Under the pieces are notes generated by a model that saw only the letters and a list, made by a program, of their open reading frames with translations, did not search any database and was not told where the DNA came from. Below, piece after piece: positions 48,798 through 56,708 of a stretch of DNA of 64,000 nucleotides. Source of the DNA: Pikeienuella litoralis (GTDB lineage: Bacteria > Pseudomonadota > Alphaproteobacteria > Rhodobacterales > Rhodobacteraceae). Position numbers and translations under genes: made by a program. The stretch spans positions 62,001-126,000 of the forward strand of contig NZ_JBBHER010000008.1 in the NCBI RefSeq assembly GCF_037646705.1, written 5' to 3'. The first letter of the stretch is position 1. Every line of letters begins with the position of its first letter.

Positions 48798-49283
48798 TCA
48801 CGCCTCCCCGGCGTCGCCGACATCCATGAATTTCGCGCTGTAGGTCTTCTCGCCAAGCCGCGCGATCAGGTCGAGTTGCAGCTCCAGCCACGCCTTGTGG
48901 CCCTCTTCGTCGAGCACGATCTTCTCGAACAATGTCCGCGACCCGATATCGCCCAGTTCCGCGGCGTGCTGCGCGGCCTTGGTGTAGACGGCGATCGCCT
49001 CCTCCTCATCCGCGAGATCCGAACTGAACATGTCAGGCAGCGATTCCGCCCGACGCGGCTCCTTGTAGAAGGCGATCTCGGGCGTCGCCTTGAGAAACAT
49101 GAGCCGTTCGATGAAGAGATCCGAATGGCCCAGCTCTTCCGTCATCTCCTCGCGCATCTGCGCCGCGAGCTTTCCAAGACCCCAGTCATCCAGAACATGC
49201 GCATGGAGCTGATACTGGTGGGCGGCGGTCATCTCCATCTTGACGGCCCGATTCAGAAATTCGACCATTTTTTCATTCGACAT
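48798..49283 (-). CDS. Ferritin-like/bacterioferritin-type protein
   Basis: A 161-residue four-helix-bundle protein from the ATG at 49283, preceded by AAAAGGAG. Di-iron ligands appear as EMTAAHQYQLHAHVLDDWG (Glu and His of helix A), REEMTEELGHSDL (Glu and His of helix B), DEEEAIAVYTKAAQHAAELG and VLDEEGHKAWLE. It resembles bacterioferritins but has no obvious haem-ligating Met. The role may be iron storage or peroxide detoxification near the respiratory genes. A longer in-frame extension upstream lacks similarity and was rejected. Confidence 0.85.
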   Translation of the reverse strand: MSNEKMVEFLNRAVKMEMTAAHQYQLHAHVLDDWGLGKLAAQMREEMTEELGHSDLFIERLMFLKATPEIAFYKEPRRAESLPDMFSSDLADEEEAIAVYTKAAQHAAELGDIGSRTLFEKIVLDEEGHKAWLELQLDLIARLGEKTYSAKFMDVGDAGEA

Positions 49284-49438
49284 TTCAAAGCTCCTTTTCA
49301 GATTGTCCCGGGCCATTCGCGCCGGGGCGGTCTCGTCGTAGATATGGATCGCGCGCAAAGCGCGGCAAGCGAGCTCCGCCCCGCCGCCCCGACCGTGAAC
49401 CAAAGCCCGCCAGGCCGTTCATCGCGCCCGGCCGGGCC

Positions 49439-49576
49439 TCAATGCGGTTCGTGCTTCACGCCCGGGTCGTCCTGTTCCCAGAGCGCGCGGTCGCGCCGCA
49501 TCTCGAGCCACATCGCGTTGACGACGGCGAACACCGCCGCGAGCGGCAAGCCAAGCATCCAGGCGAAATACCACAT
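49439..49576 (-). CDS. cydX: Cytochrome bd small subunit CydX
   Basis: A 45-residue single-span protein beginning MWYFAWMLGLPLAAVFAVVN, with WLEM after the helix: the CydX/YbgT signature (MWYF-W-LG). It starts 16 bases after cydB in the same direction, the conserved position. CydX stabilises the haems of the CydAB quinol oxidase. The gene is so short that it is easily missed. Confidence 0.92.
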   Translation of the reverse strand: MWYFAWMLGLPLAAVFAVVNAMWLEMRRDRALWEQDDPGVKHEPH

Positions 49577-49591
49577 GCCAGATTCCTTTCT

Positions 49592-50752
49592 TCAGTACGC
49601 CGAGCCGGAATCCGTGACATCGGCCTCGGCGACCTTGCCCCAGAGCACCCGATAGACCCAGGCCGTATAGGCCAGAACGATCGGCATGAAGATCACCGCC
49701 CCGACCAGCATCACAAACAGCGTCTGGTGTGAGGATGAGCTGTCCCACACGGTCAACGACGAGCGCGGATCGAGCGACGAGGGCAGGATGAACGGAAACA
49801 TGGTCAGCCCGACCGAAGAAATCGCGCCGAAGATGCCGAGCTTGGACCAGAGCAGCGTCGAACCCTCGCGCCCGGCGCGCAGGCCCAGCACCGTCATCAC
49901 CATGCCGAGGAGCCCCAAAGCCGGCGCCAGCGCGATCCAGGGGCGCTCCACATAGCTGGCGAGCCATGTGCCGGTGCGCGCCACTTCGGAATAGAGCGGA
50001 TTCGACGGGCCGTTCGCGGCGGCCGCCTCGGTCAGCTCATAGCCGCCTATTCCGAAACCGAGCCAAAGCCCGGCCAGCACATAGCAGAGGATCGTCAGCG
50101 CGCCGGAAACCGCGCCGATGGAGCGCGCCCGCATCGCCACCTCGCCTTCCGCCTTGAAGGACAGCCAGGCGGCGCCATGCGTGGTGAGCATCGCCAGAGA
50201 CGCCAGCCCCGTCAGCAGGGCGAATGGGTTCAGAAGACCAAAGAACTTGGCGTGAACCATCCCTTCATATCGGGCGAAAAGATCCGGCGTCAGCTCGAAC
50301 GGCACGCCTTGCAGCACGTTGCCGACCGCGACGCCGAAAATCAGCGCAGGGATCGCCCCGCCGGCGAAAAGTCCCCAGTCCCAGGCGGAGCGCCAGGCCG
50401 CGGAGTCGCGTTTCGAGCGATACTTGAACGCCACCGGCCGCACGATCAGCGCCGCGAGGATCACGAACATCGCAAGGTAGAAGCCCGAAAAACTGACCGC
50501 GTAGAGCGGCGGCCAGGCGGCGAAGATCGCGCCGCCGCCGAGGATGAACCAGACCTGGTTGCCCTCCCAGACCGGGCCGACCGTGTTGATGGCGATCCGG
50601 CGCTCGACATCCGTCTTCGCGACGAAAGGCAGCAGCGCGCCCACGCCCATGTCGAAGCCGTCCGTCATCGCGAAGCCGATCAGCAGGACGCCAAGCAGCA
50701 GCCACCAGATCACGCGCAGGACGTCGTAGGAAATCAGTTCATAGAGGATCAT
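49592..50752 (-). CDS. cydB: Cytochrome bd ubiquinol oxidase subunit II
   Basis: A 386-residue membrane protein starting MILYELISYDVLRVIWWLLL, with the typical GFDMGVGALLPFV and GPVWEGNQVWFILGGGA motifs of CydB. Nine helices can be counted. CydB supports CydA structurally and may bind quinone. The ATG at 50752 overlaps the cydA stop as ATGA; a much longer open frame upstream is only an antisense-free shadow through cydA. With CydA it forms a high-affinity oxidase that tolerates sulfide, cyanide and NO. Confidence 0.95.
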   Translation of the reverse strand: MILYELISYDVLRVIWWLLLGVLLIGFAMTDGFDMGVGALLPFVAKTDVERRIAINTVGPVWEGNQVWFILGGGAIFAAWPPLYAVSFSGFYLAMFVILAALIVRPVAFKYRSKRDSAAWRSAWDWGLFAGGAIPALIFGVAVGNVLQGVPFELTPDLFARYEGMVHAKFFGLLNPFALLTGLASLAMLTTHGAAWLSFKAEGEVAMRARSIGAVSGALTILCYVLAGLWLGFGIGGYELTEAAAANGPSNPLYSEVARTGTWLASYVERPWIALAPALGLLGMVMTVLGLRAGREGSTLLWSKLGIFGAISSVGLTMFPFILPSSLDPRSSLTVWDSSSSHQTLFVMLVGAVIFMPIVLAYTAWVYRVLWGKVAEADVTDSGSAY

Positions 50753-52371
50753 CGCGCTTGCTCCGCAGTCGTCGCGGCGAAGGGGACCGTCCCATCGCTC
50801 CCGCGCAGTCGTTGTTCGTGCCGCGCCGTCCAGATCTCGGTCTCCACGACATCCTCGACCGGCCCTCTGCGGATGAATTTGAGCATCAAACCCATCTCGA
50901 CCACGAAGAGGCCCGTGTAGAAGATCATGAAGCCGGCCAGCGTCAGCAGGAGATCCCCGACCGACAGATGGCTGACCGAGAGCGCCGTGGGCAGCACCCC
51001 GTCCACCGTCCAGGGCTGGCGTCCGTATTCGGCGACGATCCAGCCCAGTTCCGCGGCGATCCAGGGCGTCGGGATGATCGCCACAGCCCCCCAAAGCGCC
51101 CAGCGCGGATAGTTCTGCCCGCGAAAGCTGGATCGCCAGAAGAAATAGGCCATCACCGCGATGAAGCTGAAGCCGAGCGCGACCATGATCCGGAACGACC
51201 AGAAGAGCGGCCAGACATTCGGCACCGTGTCATCGGCGGCCTGCAGGATCTGCGCCTCGGTCGCCTCGCGCGGGTCGTCCAGATAGCGTTTCAGCAGAAA
51301 GGCGTAGCCAAGATTGCCGCCGTGCTCCTCGAACGCCTCGCGCACGTCCTGCGGCGCGGCGTCCCGCTGCTCGCGGATCGTCATCAGCGCGTCATAGGCG
51401 ATGACGCCCGACCGGATGCGCTCTTCGGATTCCGCGACCAACTCGTTGATCCCCGGAATCTCGGTCGTGAGAGAGCGGGTGCCGATCAGGCCCATCACCC
51501 ATGGAATCTTGATCGTATAATGCGTCTCGCGCGCCTCCTGATCGGGGAAGCCGATCAGGTTGAACGGCGCCGGCGCCGGCTCGGTCTCCCACATGCCTTC
51601 GATCGCGGCGAGCTTCATCTTCTGGTTATGCGAGACGTCATAGCCGGATTCATCGCCCAGCAGCACCACCGAAAGGGCCGAAGCGAGGCCGAACGACGCC
51701 GCCACCGTGATCGACCGGCGGGCGAGCTCGGTATGGCGCCCCTTCAACATGTACCAGGCCGACACGCCCAGCACGAACACCGCCGCGGTCACGTAACCGG
51801 CCGAGACGGTATGGACGAATTTCGCCTGCGCGACCGAGTTGAACATCACGTCGAAAAAGCTGGTCAACTCCATCCGCATGGTTTCGGGATTGAATTCCGC
51901 GCCGACCGGGTTCTGCATCCAGCCATTGGCGATCAGAATCCAGAGCGCGGAGAAATTCGACCCGATCGCCACCAGCCAGGCCACGGTCAGATGCGCGACC
52001 TTGCTCAACTTGTCCCAACCGAAGAAGAACAACCCGACGAAGGTCGCCTCGAGGAAGAACGCCATCAAGCCTTCGAGCGCGAGCGGAGCGCCGAAGATAT
52101 CACCGACATAATGACTGAAATAGGACCAGTTCATCCCGAACTGAAATTCCATGGTGATGCCCGTGGCGACGCCAAGCGCGAAATTGATCCCGAAAAGCAG
52201 CCCCCAGAACTTGGTCATCTGGCGCCAGATCGGCCGGCCGGTCATGACGTAGACCGTCTCCATGATCGCGACGATCACCGACAGGCCGAGCGTCAACGGT
52301 ACGAAGAGAAAGTGATACATCACCGTCGTCGCAAATTGCAGACGCGACAGCTCGACGACATCGAGATCCAT
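50749..52371 (-). CDS. cydA: Cytochrome bd ubiquinol oxidase subunit I
   Basis: A 540-residue subunit carrying all three haems. His20 (TTVMYHFLFVPLTLG) is the b595 ligand, His187 (KFVHTVSAGY) ligates b558, and Glu residues of the proton path are in TMEFQFGMNW (Glu75) and LALEGLMAFFLEATF (Glu100, Glu108). The length is near that of E. coli CydA, so it has a long-type Q-loop. Its 112-base upstream gap from cydC contains the GGTGAC-N3-GTCAC dyad. Together with cydBX downstream and cydDC upstream it completes a full bd locus. Confidence 0.96.
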   Translation of the reverse strand: MDLDVVELSRLQFATTVMYHFLFVPLTLGLSVIVAIMETVYVMTGRPIWRQMTKFWGLLFGINFALGVATGITMEFQFGMNWSYFSHYVGDIFGAPLALEGLMAFFLEATFVGLFFFGWDKLSKVAHLTVAWLVAIGSNFSALWILIANGWMQNPVGAEFNPETMRMELTSFFDVMFNSVAQAKFVHTVSAGYVTAAVFVLGVSAWYMLKGRHTELARRSITVAASFGLASALSVVLLGDESGYDVSHNQKMKLAAIEGMWETEPAPAPFNLIGFPDQEARETHYTIKIPWVMGLIGTRSLTTEIPGINELVAESEERIRSGVIAYDALMTIREQRDAAPQDVREAFEEHGGNLGYAFLLKRYLDDPREATEAQILQAADDTVPNVWPLFWSFRIMVALGFSFIAVMAYFFWRSSFRGQNYPRWALWGAVAIIPTPWIAAELGWIVAEYGRQPWTVDGVLPTALSVSHLSVGDLLLTLAGFMIFYTGLFVVEMGLMLKFIRRGPVEDVVETEIWTARHEQRLRGSDGTVPFAATTAEQAR

Positions 52372-52473
52372 CTCTCGGGCTCCTTAGCTTATGATGACGC
52401 AATCCGACGCCGTCCGACGAATTCCGGGCGGCCTGTTAACGATGCGGACATACATCCCCGTTGGTTTTGGGAC

Positions 52474-52488
52474 GGTGACATCGTCACA
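52474..52488 (-). promoter_or_regulatory. Candidate Crp/Fnr-type operator upstream of cydAB
   Basis: GTGAC-ATC-GTCAC (52475-52487), with a preceding ACG, is nearly identical to the site before the DUF2892/YeeE operon. It is centred about 110 bases before the cydA start and, like that site, overlaps the stop codon of the upstream gene, here cydC. It implies that cydAB has its own promoter inside the cyd locus. Confidence 0.55.
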
Positions 52489-54088
52489 AACTCAAGGAAA
52501 TTTGTCTATCGAAGATCGGATGATCCTTGCTGCGGTGCAGTGTCGCGAGGATGGCCGCGCGCGGCAACGCGGCCCGAACGCCCGACAAAACGCGATCGGC
52601 GGCGGCGGCGTCCAGTCCCTCGGTCGGCTCATCGAGAAGGAGCAGCCGGGGGCGCTTCAGAACCGCCCGCGCCAGGGTGAGGCGCCGCGCCTGTCCGCCC
52701 GAAAGGCCCGCGCCGGCCTCCCCCAGGCGCGCGTTTAGCCCGCCGCGCTCCTCGATCACCTCGCTGAGCGCCGCCGCGGCCAACGCGCGCCACATCGCGC
52801 CGTCATCGGCGTCGGCCGCCAGAGCGAGGTTCTCGCGGATCGTCCCGGCGATCAGCGCGCTCCGCTGCGGGACCATCGCCACGACCTCCCTCAGCGCCGC
52901 GTCGGGCCAGTGATCGGGGCGCCGCCCGAGGATGGTTATCCCATCGCCTCCGGCCAACCCGGCGATCTCCATCAGCAGGCTTGTCTTGCCGACGCCGCTC
53001 GGCCCGGTCAGCGCGACCGCGTCGCCCGGCTCAAGCTCGAGGCTCAACCCGCGCCTCCGGATCGCCAGCAGCGGCGCGCCCGCCGCGCCCGCGCCGCCCC
53101 TGTCGAGCGCCTCCGGCGGCGCCGCCGCGTCCCCGCCGATCCGCCGGGCGGCGCCGGCCATCTTTCCATACTCGGAGAACCCGCGTCTGAGCGGCGGCAG
53201 GGTCTCGGCCAGCGCCAGCGCGACAAAAACGCCGATCGCCGCGACCGCCGGCCCCGCGGCCCCGCTCGCGATCAGCCAGCCTCCGGCGATCAGCGCGCCC
53301 CCGGCGACCACCGCGACCAGCGCGGAGAGCGCCGCGCCCGCATTCCGGTCCGCCCGGTCCAGCGCCCGCGCGGCGGCGCGAGAGTCCGCGTCGACCCCGA
53401 GCAACGCGGCCTCGCGCGCGCCAAGCGCCGCGCCAAGGATCAACGCCTGACGATTTCGGATCATGTCGATGACGCCGCGCCGCAGCTTCTGATCCTGTGC
53501 TTCAACCGCGTCCGAAGGCTGGACGCCGCGGCGCGCCAGACGCCAGAAAATGAACGCCGCGAACGGGGCGTACGCGCCCAGAACGGCCCATGCGACCGGC
53601 CAGCCCGCCAGCCAGCCAAGCGCGAGAAAGACCAGCCCATGGGTGACGATCGCCGCCAGTCCCGGCAGCAAAAGCCGCAGAACGACGCCGTCGAGCGCGT
53701 CCACATCCGAGACGATCCGCGTCAGCACGGCCTCGCCGCGCAAACGCGCCAGATCGCGCGCCCCCCGCCGCGCCTGCCGCCGCAGAAGCGTCACGCGGAG
53801 CGCGGCCAGCGCGCGCAACGTCGCGTCATGGGTCAGAATCCGTTCGCCATAGCGCGCGGCGGTGCGGCCAAGCGCCAGAAACCGGACGCCCGCCGACGGG
53901 CGAAACACATCGAAAGCGATCCCGATCCCGGCGATCCCGGCGATTCCCGTCGCGGTGATGAACCAGCCGGAAAGCCCGAGGAGCGCCGCGCCCATCAAGA
54001 GGACGATGACGCTCAACGCCGCGCCGCGCGCCATCGCCCAGGGCGCCGCCGTCAAGAGCAGGCGAATGATGGGACGCAGCGCCTTCAC
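52484..54088 (-). CDS. cydC: Thiol reductant ABC exporter subunit CydC
   Basis: A 534-residue ABC half-transporter. The first 300 residues hold six membrane helices (starting LLLTAAPWAMARGAALSVIV); the ATPase domain has Walker A GPSGVGKTS, signature LSGGQARR and Walker B LLLLDEPTEG. CydDC exports cysteine and glutathione to the periplasm and is required for bd oxidase assembly. It overlaps cydD as ATGA. Confidence 0.93.
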   Translation of the reverse strand: MKALRPIIRLLLTAAPWAMARGAALSVIVLLMGAALLGLSGWFITATGIAGIAGIGIAFDVFRPSAGVRFLALGRTAARYGERILTHDATLRALAALRVTLLRRQARRGARDLARLRGEAVLTRIVSDVDALDGVVLRLLLPGLAAIVTHGLVFLALGWLAGWPVAWAVLGAYAPFAAFIFWRLARRGVQPSDAVEAQDQKLRRGVIDMIRNRQALILGAALGAREAALLGVDADSRAAARALDRADRNAGAALSALVAVVAGGALIAGGWLIASGAAGPAVAAIGVFVALALAETLPPLRRGFSEYGKMAGAARRIGGDAAAPPEALDRGGAGAAGAPLLAIRRRGLSLELEPGDAVALTGPSGVGKTSLLMEIAGLAGGDGITILGRRPDHWPDAALREVVAMVPQRSALIAGTIRENLALAADADDGAMWRALAAAALSEVIEERGGLNARLGEAGAGLSGGQARRLTLARAVLKRPRLLLLDEPTEGLDAAAADRVLSGVRAALPRAAILATLHRSKDHPIFDRQISLSL

Positions 54089-55767
54089 GCCGACGCCTCG
54101 ATCGATCGGTCCATCGCGCCCGCCACCGCCGGATCATGCGTCGCCACGATCAGGCTCCGCCCGCTCTCCTGCAGCCGGATCAACGCCCGGACGACCAGCG
54201 CCGCCGTCTCCGGGTCGAGATCCGCCGTCGGCTCATCCGCGAGGATCAACTCGCGCCCGCTCAACACCGCGCGCGCGATCATCAGCCGCCGCGCCTCCCC
54301 TCCCGACACGCCGCCGCCGGTCTCGCCCAGCCGCGTATCGAGCCCGTCGGCCAGCCGCGCGACGACCCCATCCGCCTCGGCCAGTCTCAGGGCCGGCCAG
54401 GGGTCCGCGCCGCGCCCGTCGGCGTCGAGCCAGTCGCGCAGGGTCTGATCCGGGAAATGCGGCGCCTGCGGGATGAGCGCGAGCCGCGCGCGCCAGGCGT
54501 CGGCGGTCTCGTGATCCAACGGCCGGCCGCAGACCGACACGCCGCCCGCGACCTGCGGAACCAGCCCGGCGATCGCCGCAAGGCAGGTGCTCTTGCCCGC
54601 TCCGCTCGGCCCGGTCAGCGCGAGCGACTCTCCCGCGCCGAGCCGCAACGCCGGCAGCGGAACATCCCGCCCCGGCAGCGCCGCGACGGCGCCCGACACG
54701 ACGAGCGTCAACGGCCCCGGCAAGGGATCGGGCGCATCGGCCCGCCCGAGAAAGGACACGCGCTCGGCGGCGTCGAGCGCCTCCAGATCGGCCACGACCG
54801 ACAACCCGGCGGCGCGGTCATGCCAGGCGGCGGCGAGATCGCGGAACGGCTGGAAGAACTCCGGCGCGATCAGCAACAGGAACACGCCCTCGCCAAGCCC
54901 GAGCGGCCCGCCCCAGCCGCCGAACCCGATCGCGCCGAGCAGCGTGAATCCGACAAGAACCGCGACCATCGCGACGCCGATGGCGCTGAACAGCTCCAGC
55001 ACGGTCGAGGAGAGGAACGCGATGCGCAGAACCGCCATCGTCCGGCGGCGGAGCCCCTCGGCCCGGTCCGAGAAATCCGCCGCCGCCCGCTCCGTCGCCC
55101 CGAGCAGCCGGATGTCGAGCATGGCCGACAGGCGGTCCATCAGCATCGCGTTCATCGACCCGATCTCGTCCATCTGCCGGCGGGACGCCTGTTCCGCCGC
55201 CATCCCGACCAGCGCCATGAAGACCGGGATCAACGGCCCGGCGATCAGCAGAACCAGGCCCGCCGCCCATGAAAACCAGAACGTCAACGCGAGAAGGACG
55301 ACGGGAAGCGCCAGCACCCTCGCCATCGCGACGTAGTACCGGGTGATCCACGGCTGCAGCAGCGGCAGTTTTTGCACGATCAGCGCCGCGATCTCGGCCG
55401 AACCGGCGCCGGCGCGCGAACGCGCCTCCCGCCGGATCAAGGCCGCCCGTTCGCGTGTGATGGTCCGGTCGGCGGCGTCGAAGAGATGGCGTCCGGCGCG
55501 ATGATCGATCGCCGCGCGCACGATCCCGCCCAGAACGAAGATCAGCGCCGCCCAAGGGGTGCGCTCCAGATCTCCCGCCACCCAGCCGGAGATCGCCCAG
55601 GCCAGCGCCGCCGCCTGCACGGGCCAGACGAGCCCCGCGCCCACCGACAATGCGGCGGCAGCGCGCAACTGGCGCGCCACGGGCGCGACAATACGCGCGT
55701 TCGCGCCCCGCCGCACCACCGGCCTTTTCTCTGACCGTGTTTCGATCATGGCCATACCCGCTTGCAT
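54085..55767 (-). CDS. cydD: Thiol reductant ABC exporter subunit CydD
   Basis: A 560-residue ABC half-transporter paired with CydC: six helices in the first 320 residues, then Walker A GPSGAGKSTCL, signature VSGGEARRLM and Walker B ILADEPTADLD. Start choice is open among ATGs at 55767, 55755 and 55749 (MIETRSEK); none has a strong ribosome site. It is the first gene of the cydDC-cydABX locus. Haem and thiol export by CydDC links it to sulfur homeostasis as well as oxidase maturation. Confidence 0.92.
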   Translation of the reverse strand: MQAGMAMIETRSEKRPVVRRGANARIVAPVARQLRAAAALSVGAGLVWPVQAAALAWAISGWVAGDLERTPWAALIFVLGGIVRAAIDHRAGRHLFDAADRTITRERAALIRREARSRAGAGSAEIAALIVQKLPLLQPWITRYYVAMARVLALPVVLLALTFWFSWAAGLVLLIAGPLIPVFMALVGMAAEQASRRQMDEIGSMNAMLMDRLSAMLDIRLLGATERAAADFSDRAEGLRRRTMAVLRIAFLSSTVLELFSAIGVAMVAVLVGFTLLGAIGFGGWGGPLGLGEGVFLLLIAPEFFQPFRDLAAAWHDRAAGLSVVADLEALDAAERVSFLGRADAPDPLPGPLTLVVSGAVAALPGRDVPLPALRLGAGESLALTGPSGAGKSTCLAAIAGLVPQVAGGVSVCGRPLDHETADAWRARLALIPQAPHFPDQTLRDWLDADGRGADPWPALRLAEADGVVARLADGLDTRLGETGGGVSGGEARRLMIARAVLSGRELILADEPTADLDPETAALVVRALIRLQESGRSLIVATHDPAVAGAMDRSIEASA

Positions 55768-56096
55768 GTTCGACGCGCGCCCGAAGGGATCGCCCCCGCC
55801 TCGCGACCCGCCGCCCTATTGGCACGACTTCGCATGCCGCCGCCAGTTCACATCCGGCCGCGGGATCCGGCGCGATCCGCGGACCCGCATGAGACCGTCG
55901 CCGGACACGGCCATTCTCCACGCGAAGAGCGCGTCAGGACGGGCGCTTCGTGAAAACCCCGCGAATTGCGGCGTTCCGAAATGGAGCAGCCGGTGTTTTG
56001 GATGAGCGTAGCGCCTGCGGCGCCCGGCCCGCTCATGTCCGAGCCGACGTCAGAACGCGGGCGCCGGATTCAGTGAACCGGCCTCCGATATGTCGG
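55768..56096. other. 329-base gap with a nested hairpin, no gene
   Basis: No supportable reading frame is present between cydD and the cytochrome b gene. ATGAGCG (56002-56008) pairs with CGCTCAT (56030-56036), enclosing a second stem GCGCC-TGC-GGCGC (56011-56023). This nested stem lies about 60 bases past the cytochrome b stop and is the likely terminator of the octaheme/cytochrome b operon. The promoter of cydD should be nearer 55768-55900, but none stands out. Confidence 0.5.
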
Positions 56097-56705
56097 CTAT
56101 CCGCCGCTCTCGTCCTTCTTCACACTCACCCATTCATATCCGGTCGTCATCGCCTTCAGATAGGCGATCGGGGTGTCGCCCGTCGTCGCCATGTAGACGT
56201 GGATCACCACGAAGATCGCCATCGCATAGGCCGCGACCACATGCAGCCAGGCCACCGCCTGAAGGTCTAACCCGGTCAGGTTCACTGTCAGATAGAGGAC
56301 GCCGGTGGCCCAGATCGCCGGGTTGATCACCAGCTTCAGGAAAAGATAGCTGAGCCGCTGCAACGGATTGTGTTTGCGGTGAATCGTCGGCTTGGCCGGG
56401 TGCGCCTCGCCGCGAAAGACGCCATAGGCGTAGAAGCGGATCACCGGGAGCAGATTGCGCAGGGTCGGAATATAGTGCCGCCAGGCGCCGGTGGTGAAAT
56501 GCCAGAAGATGGCGAACACCCAGAGAAGGATGAGCGCCCCCGCCGCGATCAGATGCAGCGTGAAGGCGCCGGACCAGTCCAGCGCGCTGATCAGCCCGTG
56601 CAACCGCGCGCCCGTGAACAGCAGCGCCAGAACCAGAAGCGCCTGCATCCAGTGCCAGAACCGCTCGAACCGGGTGAAGATCATGACGTATTGGCGCTCC
56701 GCCAT
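56097..56705 (-). CDS. Membrane cytochrome b (b561/Ni-Fe hydrogenase type) partner of octaheme cytochrome
   Basis: A 202-residue membrane protein with four helices and histidines placed for two haems: RFERFWHWMQALLVLALLF (helix 1), TLHLIAAGALILLWVFAIFW (helix 2), then LHVVAAYAMAIFVVIHVY (helix 4). It starts three bases after the octaheme cytochrome stop. It probably transfers electrons between the quinone pool and the periplasmic multihaem protein, like PhsC- or HydC-type cytochromes. Confidence 0.87.
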   Translation of the reverse strand: MAERQYVMIFTRFERFWHWMQALLVLALLFTGARLHGLISALDWSGAFTLHLIAAGALILLWVFAIFWHFTTGAWRHYIPTLRNLLPVIRFYAYGVFRGEAHPAKPTIHRKHNPLQRLSYLFLKLVINPAIWATGVLYLTVNLTGLDLQAVAWLHVVAAYAMAIFVVIHVYMATTGDTPIAYLKAMTTGYEWVSVKKDESGG

Positions 56706-56708
56706 GGC

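Noticed and set aside
50758..52680. A 640-codon frame antisense to cydA and the cydC end
   Set aside because: The sense strand carries intact cydA with haem ligands; the antisense product is compositionally biased and unrecognisable.
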